From positions 4,216,001 to 4,280,000 of the forward strand of contig NZ_LR130759.1 of assembly GCF_900292015.1 (NCBI RefSeq): 64,000 nt of DNA, written 5' to 3'. The DNA comes from Mycobacterium basiliense. Its GTDB lineage: Bacteria > Actinomycetota > Actinomycetes > Mycobacteriales > Mycobacteriaceae. Both the position numbers and the translations under genes were made by a program. The notes beneath the pieces were generated by a model that worked only from the letters and a program-made list of their open reading frames with translations, ran no database searches and was not told where the DNA came from. Positions 56,052 to 64,000 of the stretch are shown piece after piece. Position 1 is the first letter of the stretch. Every line of letters starts with the position of its first letter.

Positions 56052-57656
56052 ATGGGTTTGACCGGCATCGGACTGGGCCAGCTGCTGCTCGCGTTGGATG
56101 CAACCCTGGTCAGCCTGGTGGAAGCCCCCCGTGGCCTGGATCTTCCGGTGGCTTCGGCCGCGCTGGTCGATTCGGACGATGTCCGGCTCGGTCTGGCAGC
56201 GGCAGCGGGTTCGGCCGACGTCTTCTTTCTGCTCGGTGTCACTGATGACGAGGCACTGCGCTGGATCGGCGGACAGGCACGGGCGCCGGTAGCGATTTTC
56301 GTCAAGGAACCGTCCGACGCGGTGGTCACCGAAGCTGTCCGGACCGGGTCGGCGCTGGTAGCAGTCGAACCTCAGGCCCGCTGGGAACGCCTCTACCAGC
56401 TGGTCAATCGGGTCTTGGAACACTATGGGGACCGCAGCGACCCTGCGGATGATTCCGGCACCGACCTGTTCGGCCTGGCGCAATCTCTGGCCGATCGAAT
56501 TCACGGCATGGTCAGCATCGAAGATGCCCAGTCGCACGTGCTGGCCTACTCGGCGTCCAGCGATGAGGCCGACGAACTGCGTCGGCTGTCCATTCTGGGG
56601 CGTGCCGGACCGCCCGAACATCTCAAGTGGCTCGATCAATGGGGCATCTTCGATGCGCTTCGCTCCAGCGGACAGGTCGTCCAGGTGGCCGAGCGCCCGG
56701 AATTCGGTTTGCGCCCCCGGCTCGCAATCGGGATACATCAACCAGCTGCCACCGCGCGCCGATCACCGATTTTCGCCGGAACCATATGGGTTCAACAGGG
56801 CTCTGCGCCGCTCGCCGAGGACGCCGAAGAAATATTGCGCGGCGCCGCGGTGCTGGGAGCACGAATCATGTCGCGCCTGGCGGCCCGACCGTCCACACAT
56901 GCTCGCCAAGTGCAGCAGCTGTTGGGTCTCGCCGATCCGGACGCGGGCCCAGCAGCGGCCGACGTGAACACCATCGCGCACGAACTCGGGCTCAGCACCG
57001 ACGGGAATGCCGCGCTGATCGGGTTTGACACCATCGGGACTGAAAGCCCTCATCCCCGACTGGCCGACGTTTTGGCGTTGAGTGCGAGCGCTTTTCGACG
57101 TGACGCTCAGGTAGCGAGCAAGGCATCGCGCGTCTACGTGGTATTGCCGCAGACCGCTATGACGCGCGCGCTGAGGTCCTGGGTCCGCGGGACGGTGAGC
57201 GCACTGCGTACCGAACTCAGCGTGCAGCTACGCGCGGCCATTGCCGCGCCACTGGCGGGCCTAAACGGACTCGCCGCAGCACGTTTCGAGGTGGACCGGG
57301 TACTCGACAGCGCGGAGCGCCACCCCGTCTCGATCGGACAGGTGACATCACTGGCCGAGGCGCGCACCACGGTGCTACTCGACGAAATCGTCACGCTGGT
57401 CGGTCGCGATGTTCGGTTGATCGACCCGCGGGTACGCAACCTGCGCGCCACGGATCCGGTGCTCGCCGAGACGTTGCGGGTTTATCTGGACAGCTTCGGC
57501 GACGTCGGTGTGGCGGCCCAGGCTTTGCAAGTGCACCCCAACACCGTTCGTTACCGAGTGCGTCGAGTTGAGAAGCTGCTGTCCACCTCGCTCGCCGATC
57601 CCGATGTGCGGCTGCTGTTCTCATTGGGACTACGGGCCACTGAGCGCTCGGCTTAG
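56052..57656 (+). CDS. pruC: PucR-type regulator of proline utilisation (PruC, Rv1186c-like)
   Basis: The 534-residue protein has an N-terminal PucR-like sensory region (MGLTGIGLGQLLLALDATLV, VFFLLGVTDDEALRWIGGQA), a long middle, and a C-terminal PucR HTH (LAETLRVYLDSFGDVGVAAQ, then ALQVHPNTVRYRVRRVEKLL). In M. tuberculosis this regulator activates pruA-pruB expression in response to proline. ATG 56052 is used; an in-frame GTG seven codons upstream is possible. The divergent position fits control of pruAB from the shared 84-bp region. Confidence 0.92.
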   Translation: MGLTGIGLGQLLLALDATLVSLVEAPRGLDLPVASAALVDSDDVRLGLAAAAGSADVFFLLGVTDDEALRWIGGQARAPVAIFVKEPSDAVVTEAVRTGSALVAVEPQARWERLYQLVNRVLEHYGDRSDPADDSGTDLFGLAQSLADRIHGMVSIEDAQSHVLAYSASSDEADELRRLSILGRAGPPEHLKWLDQWGIFDALRSSGQVVQVAERPEFGLRPRLAIGIHQPAATARRSPIFAGTIWVQQGSAPLAEDAEEILRGAAVLGARIMSRLAARPSTHARQVQQLLGLADPDAGPAAADVNTIAHELGLSTDGNAALIGFDTIGTESPHPRLADVLALSASAFRRDAQVASKASRVYVVLPQTAMTRALRSWVRGTVSALRTELSVQLRAAIAAPLAGLNGLAAARFEVDRVLDSAERHPVSIGQVTSLAEARTTVLLDEIVTLVGRDVRLIDPRVRNLRATDPVLAETLRVYLDSFGDVGVAAQALQVHPNTVRYRVRRVEKLLSTSLADPDVRLLFSLGLRATERSA

Positions 57657-57744
57657 CTGACCCGGGGCCTGCGCAAGAGTTAACTTCAGCGTGAAAGCAA
57701 TTTCGAAGGGTTGCGCCAAGTTTGCCAGCGGTTAGTCTGCCTTG

Positions 57745-58548
57745 GTGGCAAATAGCCCGTCGTCATATCTGGTGCTGGCATCCCAGCGCAGCGGCAGCAC
57801 GCTGTTGGTCGAATCGCTGCGCGCCACCGGCGTGGCCGGCGAGCCTCAGGAGTTCTTTCAATATCTGCCCGCCACCAGCCAACCCCCCCAACCGCGCGAG
57901 TGGTTTGCCGGCGTGACAGACGAGTCGATCCTGAGCCTGCTTGATCCCCTGGACGAGGGCAAGCCAGACCTCGCCCCAGCCGAAATCTGGCGCGACTACA
58001 TTCGTACGGTCGGTCGTACACCCAACGGCGTATGGGGCGGCAAGTTGATGTGGAATCAGACCTCGCTTCTGCTTGACCGGGCGAGTGAATTGCCGGATCG
58101 ATCCGGCGACGGGCTGCTGGCCGCAATCCACGATGTGGTCGGCGAAAATCCGCTTCTCGTCTATGTCTACCGCCCCGACGTGGTGTCGCAGGCGGTGTCA
58201 TTCTGGCGTGCGGTCCAGACCCGAGCCTGGCGCGGCCGGCCCGATCCGGTCCGCGATGCACGTGCCATCTACCATGCCGGCGCGATCGCCCACGTGGTCA
58301 CTATGCTGCGCGCCCAGGAAAAGGGTTGGCGCACCTGGTTCGCCGAGGAAGGCATCGAACCGATGGAGATTGCGTATCCGGTTTTGTGGCGCAATCTGAC
58401 TCAACTGGTGGGCAGCATCCTCGAGGCGCTGGGGCTGGACGCGCGGATGGCTCCTGCACCGGTGTTGGAGCGACAAGCCAACCAACGCTCCGATGAGTGG
58501 GTCGACCGCTATCGCGAAGATGCCGACCGCGAAGGTCTGCCCACTTAA
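57745..58548 (+). CDS. stf0: Trehalose 2-sulfotransferase Stf0-like
   Basis: The 267-residue sulfotransferase opens [20 protein letters not shown], whose SQRSGST is the PAPS 5'-phosphosulfate loop (residues 12-18), and continues with [42 protein letters not shown] and [16 protein letters not shown]. Stf0 of M. tuberculosis (Rv0295c) sulfates trehalose in sulfolipid-1 synthesis, and this protein has the same length. GTG 57745 is preferred over the adjacent TTG. The neighbours are not those of Rv0295c in H37Rv as I recall, so the gene has a different location here. Confidence 0.9.
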   Translation: MANSPSSYLVLASQRSGSTLLVESLRATGVAGEPQEFFQYLPATSQPPQPREWFAGVTDESILSLLDPLDEGKPDLAPAEIWRDYIRTVGRTPNGVWGGKLMWNQTSLLLDRASELPDRSGDGLLAAIHDVVGENPLLVYVYRPDVVSQAVSFWRAVQTRAWRGRPDPVRDARAIYHAGAIAHVVTMLRAQEKGWRTWFAEEGIEPMEIAYPVLWRNLTQLVGSILEALGLDARMAPAPVLERQANQRSDEWVDRYREDADREGLPT

Positions 58549-59086
58549 CAGCGCCGGATACCGCGAACACGACGCGGATCAGATCCATCTCGCGCACAGC
58601 GCTTTTCGCGCGTGACGAGCAGCAGCCCGAGCTCCGAGGTCATTTCGACGTCGTAATGAATTGCGCCGCCGGCACGGACCAGGCTCGCCCTTCCTCAGCG
58701 ACGGCCGTCAACGACAGAATGCCGGTCTTCGAACTGGAGCCGTTGGCGGAGAAGCGTTGGCGGCATGGCACTTCTATCGACCACCAGCAGCAAAGAGCAG
58801 CAACAACAATGCAGTCGACAGGCCCGACGTAACCGGGGGTGGCTTCTCGACGAAGAATAGACCCAATCTCATCGCCGATCGCATCACCGATCTCCTGGAT
58901 CGCCGAATACCGAAGCGTCATGGCGGACCGGTCGAGGGCGGGATCTGACTCGAGTTATAAACGGTGGCGCCGCTGCCCGGCGTGTCGGCTACGCGATTTA
59001 TGTGTCGCGCGCGGAGTCTTGGCGCGCCAGCACCAGAGCTGAGCTGCCGAGTTGCTTCCTAACGCGGCAGACGAACGCGGCCACGG
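58549..59086. other. 538-bp intergenic stretch after stf0, no gene recognised
   Basis: The stretch lies between the Stf0-type gene and the 3' end of the transporter. Short frames occur on both strands, including a 93-codon one on the minus strand at 58640-58921, but none shows a recognisable motif or convincing start. No clear hairpin was found. Confidence 0.5.
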
Positions 59087-60502
59087 TCACATTGCGGCCG
59101 GGACCTCCGCCGCGGCCGGCAACGGCGGCGTGGTCGTTGACGCCGCCCCCTGCGGGCGCACGTAACGGACCCAGGTCAGGGTGGCACCGCCGATGTAGCA
59201 CAGCAGGAAGATCCAGAACGCCGGCGTTTCGGTGCCCGCACTGACGTAGGACTGCCGCAGTACCAGGTTGATTCCCATTGCGCCGAGGCCGCCGAGCGAG
59301 CCGGCGAACCCGATCAACGCCCCCGACATCACCCGCTCCCAGTGACGCCGTTGGGCCTCGTCAACGTCCAGCCAGCGGCTGCGCTCTCGGAAGACCGTCG
59401 GGATCAACTTGAACACCGACCCCTTACCCGCTCCGCAGAAAACAAACAACGCGGTGAACCCGACGATGTAGCCCATCATCGTGGCGGCCGTCACAGGGCC
59501 GTCGCGGCCGCGGGTGAGGTCGTCGTGCGTGCTCACCGCAACCAGAAATCCGCCGGCGACGATCATGGCGGCCAACGCACCCAGAGTGACACGGCCGCCA
59601 CCTACCCGATCGCCCAACTTGCCGCCGACGATGCGCGACAGCGACCCCAGCAGCGGGCCGGTGAAGGCGATCTCCGCGGCATGTAGCGACGCCTGTGCAT
59701 GGCTCTGGCCAGCGGCAACGAAATTGTGTTGCAGCACTTGGCCGAATGCGAAGGCGAATCCCAGGAAGGACCCCGAACAACACAGGTAGAGCAACGCGAT
59801 TCCCCAGCAATCTGGTATGCGAAGCACCGACCGCACATGCGCAGTTTCGATGACGTGGCTCAGGTTGTCCATGAACAGCGCGGCACCCACAGCGGCAACC
59901 GCAAGAAGCACCAGGTACACCGCGCACACCAGGTAGGGCGCTTGGTGACCGGCGGTGGCCAACACAACCAGCCCCACCGCCTGGATGGTTGCCGACCCTA
60001 GATTGGTCAGCCCGCCGGTGAGCCCAAGCGCAAAGCCCTTCAGCCGCTGCGGATAAAAAGCTTCCGCATGGGTCAGCGATGCAGCGTAATTGCCTCCGCC
60101 CAGTCCGGTCAGCACCGCGCACACCAAATACGGCCACAGCGGCAGGCCCGGGTTGGCCAGCAAGACAACAGCCCCGACCGTTGGGATCAACAACACCGAT
60201 GACGAGAAAACCGCCCAGTTGCGTCCGCCGAACCTCGTGGCAGCCATCGCATACGGGATACGTACCAGCCCGCCGACCAGGGTTGCGGTAGCACCCAGGA
60301 GCAGCTTGTCCCCTGTCGAAAATCCGTAGAGCGACTGCGGCATGAACAGCACCATTACCGACCACAGGTACCAGATCGAAAAACCAACGTGCGCGGACAC
60401 ATTCGACCAGATCAGATTGCGCCGAGCGATGGCCCTATTACCGGTATTCCAGGCCAACAAATCCTCGGGATCCCAGTTCACGATGCGATGCGTACGCGCC
60501 AT
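59087..60502 (-). CDS. NarK-family nitrate/nitrite transporter (NarK3-like)
   Basis: The 471-residue, 12-helix NNP-family MFS protein begins MARTHRIVNWDPEDLLAWNTGN, a mycobacterial NarK N-terminus. It has nitrate signature stretches at GLGGGNYAASLTHAEAFYPQ and FCGAGKGSVFKLIPTVF, and two conserved arginines in helices 2 and 8 (VRIPYAMAATRFGG; SLSRIVGGKLGDRVGG). It would exchange or import nitrate and nitrite. ATG 60502 is preferred over ATG 60520 by the shared N-terminus. H37Rv narK3 (Rv0261c) is elsewhere in that genome. Confidence 0.9.
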   Translation of the reverse strand: MARTHRIVNWDPEDLLAWNTGNRAIARRNLIWSNVSAHVGFSIWYLWSVMVLFMPQSLYGFSTGDKLLLGATATLVGGLVRIPYAMAATRFGGRNWAVFSSSVLLIPTVGAVVLLANPGLPLWPYLVCAVLTGLGGGNYAASLTHAEAFYPQRLKGFALGLTGGLTNLGSATIQAVGLVVLATAGHQAPYLVCAVYLVLLAVAAVGAALFMDNLSHVIETAHVRSVLRIPDCWGIALLYLCCSGSFLGFAFAFGQVLQHNFVAAGQSHAQASLHAAEIAFTGPLLGSLSRIVGGKLGDRVGGGRVTLGALAAMIVAGGFLVAVSTHDDLTRGRDGPVTAATMMGYIVGFTALFVFCGAGKGSVFKLIPTVFRERSRWLDVDEAQRRHWERVMSGALIGFAGSLGGLGAMGINLVLRQSYVSAGTETPAFWIFLLCYIGGATLTWVRYVRPQGAASTTTPPLPAAAEVPAAM

Positions 60503-61607
60503 CCGTTGGATACCTTTCACAAACGATGTTGGGCGTTGGCGTTGCGCTCATCAAGAAACGCTGTAGTGCGCCCAAGTTCGCCGATGGATCAACTCATGCG
60601 CCGATAGGCCGCGCTACCCGCGGTTGCGTCCCAGGCCATCCACCTACCGTTGTCACGTGTTGCCAGGCGGCGCGATGACGCTTGCCGGCGAAACTGGACG
60701 GCCAGAGGTTGGCCTACGCGCCGGAGCCGACCCGCTTGCTAGGCACGCCGGTAGTGATCCGTTGCGCAGGGACCCTTGGCCGTCGGTACCCAGCGCGGGT
60801 ATGGCGAGCCCCATCACCATCTTTGGTTCACACAAGTTTTGTAGCTGCTGCGACCAGTCAAACCGAATTCCGGGGGTTCAACAACTCGGCGCAACGCATG
60901 CACAGGATATTTCCAGCGGACTGCATCGGTACTTCCAGCGACCGCAGACAACACCGCCTGGATACCTCGCCGATTCCCGCGTCGTCACCCCAGCGCGCCG
61001 CCTGGTCGCGGAGCGAGATGTGCCCGTCGTCGTTCCGCCGAGCCGTTCCGGTTCGGTTCGCAGTCGATTAGGTCGTTTCGAATTCGCAGCGCCAATAATC
61101 CCGACGACAAGCATGTTTCACCAGCTCAGGTGGCTCGTGCCGAACGATCCGAGAATTATGCCGCGGCACGATATTCGCTGCATGACCAGCGAGATGTCGC
61201 TTAGCCAGGAATCAGCAACGACAAAAGCCACCGGCCGTCCCGTTCCGGTCGAGAGGAGCTTGCGCCGAGTGGCGCCGCCGACGGGATGATGTCCAGCGAA
61301 CGCATCGCCCGCACAACGCGATTGGGCATAGGCGAGAAATTCAGGCCCGCACCGACCTACCCGCCGTCCGGCCGGAACGCCATTCTTCACCGGAGATTGA
61401 GCATTGCTACGGGTTCACCTGATTTGCATTGGTAAAAAACACGCCGAAAATCACCGAGTGACGAATATTAGCCCTAATAATTATTTTTCATGGATTTTGC
61501 ATAAATGGTAGTGCAGTGGCGTTGATCACCGTTACGCTGCTGCCGTCCGGGCAATTCGACGTGCACCGGGGAAGCCCGGACGAGTAGCGGTTCGTGGAGG
61601 TAAACAG
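60503..61607. other. 1.1-kb non-coding region between the transporter and PE_PGRS genes
   Basis: The left end carries the narK-like start region. The right 200 bases are strikingly AT-rich for this genome (61390-61510, with TAATAATTATTTTT near 61475) and probably hold the PE_PGRS promoter. Overlapping frames of up to 221 codons on the plus strand (60624-61289) show no motif, family resemblance or coding bias I can support. Confidence 0.55.
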
Positions 61608-63635
61608 ATGTCGTATGTATTCGTAGCGCCAGAGGTAGCGACCGCAGCAGCCTCGGAACTGGCAGGGATTGGTGCGGCCATCGACACCGCCAACGCCGCG
61701 GCAGCGCTGCCGACGACGGGAATGATTGCCGCCGCAGGCGATGAGGTGTCAACCGCCATCGCGGCGATGTTCGGTCAGTATGCCCAGGCATATCAAGCGA
61801 TCAGCGCGCAGGCATCAACATTTCACACCCAGTTCGTCCAAGCCATCAACGCCGGTGCGGTCTCCTATGCCGCCGCCGAAGCCGCCAACACCTCACCGTT
61901 GCAAGCCATCCAGGACATGGCGCTGACCGCGATCAATGCACCCGCCCAGTCGGTGTTCGGCCGCCCGCTGATCGGCAACGGCGCCGATGCCACGATGCCC
62001 GGTGGTAACGGCGGGGCCGGCGGAATCCTCTGGGGCAACGGCGGGGCCGGGGCGGCCGGCGCGGCCGGGCAGGCCGGCGGTAACGGCGGCGCCGCCGGAT
62101 TCATCGGCAACGGAGGGACCGGGGGGGCCGGAGGCGCGGGTGCTATCGGCGGGGTCGGCGGCGCCGGCGGGATGTTGTTCGGCAACGGCGGCGCCGGGGG
62201 TAACGGCGGGGACGCGATCGTGGTCGGCGGGACCGGCGGCAACGGCGGGGCCGGGGGCAACGCCGGGCTGTTCGGCGCCGGCGGAGCAGGTGGACACGGC
62301 GGGCAAGGGGCACCGGGTTCCGATGGAGTGAATCCGGGGCCAATTACCCCCCCGAATGGCAATGCGAATGCGGGTACCGAAGGTTCGACGTCCCCAGACC
62401 CGGGCGTAGCCGGCGGCGAGGGCGGTTCGGGTGATTCCACCACCGCGATCGGCGTGGTAGGCGGCGATGGCGGAGCCGGCGGCGACGGCTCCCCCGGCGG
62501 CACAACCGGTACCGGGTTCCTCAGCGGCGGTACTGGGGGTGCCGGCGGCAACGCTGGCGACGGCGGCACGGGCGCGCAAGGCGGTACGGGCGGTAACGGC
62601 GGCAACGGCGGTGCGGGCGCTTCCGGCGGCTTCGCTACACCGGGAGGCACAGGCGGCGACGGCGGCAACGGTGGTACCGGCGGTGACGGCGCACCGGGCG
62701 GCGATGGCGGCGACGGTGGCACCGGAGGCAAGGGCGGCAGCGCTGACAAGACTGGTTTCGCCGGAGCCGGGGCCGCTGGCGGTACGGGCGGCAACGGCGG
62801 TGACGGCGGTCTCGGCGCGGCGGGTGGCAACGGCGGCAACGGCGGCAACGGCGGCAACGGCGGCAGCGGCGGCACGAGCACGGCCAGCCCCGGCGATGGC
62901 GGCGCCGGCGGTAACGGCGGGCATGGCGGTACCGGCGCCAACGGACAAGCGGGCGGTAGCGGTGGCCAGGGCGGCGCCGGCGGTAGTGGTGGATTGTTGG
63001 CCGGCGATGGCGGCGCCGGCGGTGCCGGCGGCTCAGGGGCTCGCGGCGGAGCGGCCGCATTTGGAGCTGATGGTGGTGCTGCGGGCGATGGCGGGAACGC
63101 CGGCGGCATTTCCATCGGAAAGATTCCCCCGCGTGGCGACGGCGGCGCCGGTGGCATCGGTGGTGTCGGCGGCGACGGCGGCACGGGTGGGGCCGGCGGC
63201 GTTGGGGGCCAGGGCGGTGCCGGCGGTAGCGCAGGGCTGCTGGCCGGCAATGGTGGAGCCGGCGGGATCGGCGGCCTCGGCGGGAACGGCGGGTTGGGGG
63301 GCGAGGGCGCGCAGGGCGGCCACGGTGGCAATGGCGGCGCGGCCGCGAACTCGAGCCGCCTGCAGGGCGTCATTGGCGATGGTGGGACCGGCGGCAATGG
63401 CGGCGACGGCGGTGATGGCGGTGCCGGCGGTGCGGGTGGCGCGGGCGGTTCAGGCAGCCTGCTGGGCGCCGCCGGTAGCGCCGGCAGCAACGCCGCCGGC
63501 GGGGCCGGTGGCACCGGCGGCCTGCGCGGAGACGGCGGCGCCGCCGGACCCACCGGACGTGCGGGCACCGGCAGCGCCGGCGGCGAAGGCATAGACGGCC
63601 TCGACGGAAACCCCGGCAATCCTGGCGGGGTCTGA
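61608..63635 (+). CDS. PE_PGRS family protein
   Basis: The 675-residue protein has a PE domain ([40 protein letters not shown]; residues 1-95), the linker [20 protein letters not shown], and a Gly-Gly-X domain to the end ([12 protein letters not shown]). Between residues about 240 and 285 the repeat is interrupted by a less Gly-rich stretch ([20 protein letters not shown]). GGAGG lies about 8 bases before the ATG. As with other PE_PGRS proteins, ESX-5-dependent surface export is expected. Confidence 0.93.
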   Translation: MSYVFVAPEVATAAASELAGIGAAIDTANAAAALPTTGMIAAAGDEVSTAIAAMFGQYAQAYQAISAQASTFHTQFVQAINAGAVSYAAAEAANTSPLQAIQDMALTAINAPAQSVFGRPLIGNGADATMPGGNGGAGGILWGNGGAGAAGAAGQAGGNGGAAGFIGNGGTGGAGGAGAIGGVGGAGGMLFGNGGAGGNGGDAIVVGGTGGNGGAGGNAGLFGAGGAGGHGGQGAPGSDGVNPGPITPPNGNANAGTEGSTSPDPGVAGGEGGSGDSTTAIGVVGGDGGAGGDGSPGGTTGTGFLSGGTGGAGGNAGDGGTGAQGGTGGNGGNGGAGASGGFATPGGTGGDGGNGGTGGDGAPGGDGGDGGTGGKGGSADKTGFAGAGAAGGTGGNGGDGGLGAAGGNGGNGGNGGNGGSGGTSTASPGDGGAGGNGGHGGTGANGQAGGSGGQGGAGGSGGLLAGDGGAGGAGGSGARGGAAAFGADGGAAGDGGNAGGISIGKIPPRGDGGAGGIGGVGGDGGTGGAGGVGGQGGAGGSAGLLAGNGGAGGIGGLGGNGGLGGEGAQGGHGGNGGAAANSSRLQGVIGDGGTGGNGGDGGDGGAGGAGGAGGSGSLLGAAGSAGSNAAGGAGGTGGLRGDGGAAGPTGRAGTGSAGGEGIDGLDGNPGNPGGV

Positions 63636-63774
63636 TATCCGGCCGAGCCCTCAGACCTCACCGACGCCGAATCGTCGCGGTGGACCGCAAGCAATCTCAG
63701 CCCCTTGGGCTGGGACCTCGGCAAGCACGTCGGGGCCGATCACGAACCGCCGGCCCGGCCCGCCACTGGGGCAG

Positions 63775-63834
63775 ACACCAGGATTTGATCGCTTGACGAC
63801 ACCAGGATTTGATCGCTTGACGACACCAGGATGT
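63775..63834. repeat. 24-bp tandem repeat before the permease gene
   Basis: Two full copies of a 24-base unit beginning ACACCAGGATTTGATCGCTT lie at 63775-63798 and 63799-63822, followed by a truncated third copy to about 63834. The array ends 17 bases before the permease ATG and so lies where a promoter or leader would be. Confidence 0.9.
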
Positions 63835-63850
63835 AGTCCATTCTTGGGCC

Positions 63851-64000
63851 ATGACCCCGAGCGCAAACAACACACCGTCACAGGGCGTACATCCGGTCGA
63901 CGAGGTGCTTGCCTTCCCGAAGCTGGCGATCTACGGCTTCCAGCATGTGGTCGCGTTCTACGCGGGGGCCGTCGTGGTGCCGATCCTGATCGCCAGCGCG
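63851..64000 (+). CDS. NCS2-family nucleobase (xanthine/uracil) permease, 5' part only
   Basis: The first 50 codons from ATG 63851 read MTPSANNTPSQGVHPVDEVL and then KLAIYGFQHVVAFYAGAVVV-PILIASA before the window ends. The YGFQHVVAFYAGAVVVPIL stretch is the conserved first helix of the nucleobase:cation symporter-2 family, which imports xanthine, uric acid or uracil with protons. Specificity cannot be judged from this part. Confidence 0.88.
   Translation, partial: MTPSANNTPSQGVHPVDEVLAFPKLAIYGFQHVVAFYAGAVVVPILIASA

Noticed and set aside
60624..61289. 221-codon frame in the gap before the second PE_PGRS
   Set aside because: No motif, poor codon bias and competing frames of similar length on both strands; left as intergenic.
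61865..63724. 619-codon proline-rich frame on the minus strand
   Set aside because: It is the antisense shadow of the second PE_PGRS gene for the same reason.
63775..63834. Possible CRISPR array
   Set aside because: The 24-bp units are directly adjacent without unique spacers, and no cas gene is present.

Overview
The window is high-G+C chromosomal DNA from a slow-growing Mycobacterium close to, but apparently outside, the M. tuberculosis complex. Most genes correspond, from memory of the H37Rv map, to the block Rv1234 to Rv1186c read in reverse orientation: mrp, tatB, htrA, rseA, sigE, the Rv1219c-Rv1217c efflux locus, glgC, glgM, tagA, gpgS, folP2, fadD6, dapE, dapD, a PE/PPE pair, fadD36 and the proline-utilisation genes. 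PE, PPE and PE_PGRS genes, DapD, GpgS and the maltosyltransferase GlgM fit a pathogenic-type Mycobacterium. Departures from the H37Rv layout argue against the complex itself: mrp lies directly against tatB, a LuxR-type regulator and a PE_PGRS sit between the Rv1220c and Rv1219c orthologues, no esxKL or IS1081 follows the PE/PPE pair, and a steroid-type degradation cluster replaces Rv1190-sigI. No database search was run.

Layout. 1-5.7 kb: start of an Rv1234-type stress protein, a DUF4190 membrane protein, a PRC-barrel/MgtE-N/CBS protein overlapping a DUF1003 protein, a secreted transglycosylase-like protein and the Fe-S carrier ATPase Mrp. 5.7-9.2 kb (minus): envelope-stress cluster sigE-rseA-htrA-tatB; sigE carries a 9-bp tandem repeat in its N-terminal coding region. 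9.4-18 kb: O-methyltransferase, then an accessory insert of a large LuxR-family ATPase regulator, a decayed PE fragment and a 1,392-residue PE_PGRS. 18.1-23.9 kb: TetR-controlled ABC exporter, an ICMT-like methyltransferase and a CocE-type hydrolase, followed by a frameshifted PGRS remnant. 24.5-32.9 kb: divergent glgC/glgM, then a minus-strand run of LOG protein, fadD6, folP2, gpgS, a DivIVA-domain protein and tagA. 33-37.8 kb: a STAND ATPase lacking its HTH, a wrecked glycosidase gene and divergent dapE/dapD.

38-41.4 kb holds the least familiar module. A MarR regulator is divergent from a small secreted protein. About 2.6 kb further on, beyond an MHS-type transporter, the same operator arrangement recurs ahead of a second secreted paralogue, next to what looks like a remnant of a second MarR gene. 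The two secreted proteins share a conserved C-terminal HYG-DLTHPVWSATHPV motif and I know of no function for them.

41.4-43 kb: a PE/PPE pair of the ESX-5 type without Esx partners. 43.6-48.1 kb: PucR-type regulator, FadD36 and two alpha/beta hydrolases. 48.3-53.4 kb: an aldehyde dehydrogenase divergent from a five-gene set (MaoC hydratase, DUF35 protein, MaoC hydratase, Ltp2-like aldolase, TetR) resembling the chsH2-chsH1-ltp2 steroid side-chain module. 53.4-57.7 kb: proline catabolism (proline dehydrogenase, P5C dehydrogenase, divergent PruC-type regulator). 57.7-64 kb: a Stf0-type trehalose sulfotransferase, a NarK-type nitrate/nitrite transporter, a second PE_PGRS and the start of a nucleobase permease.
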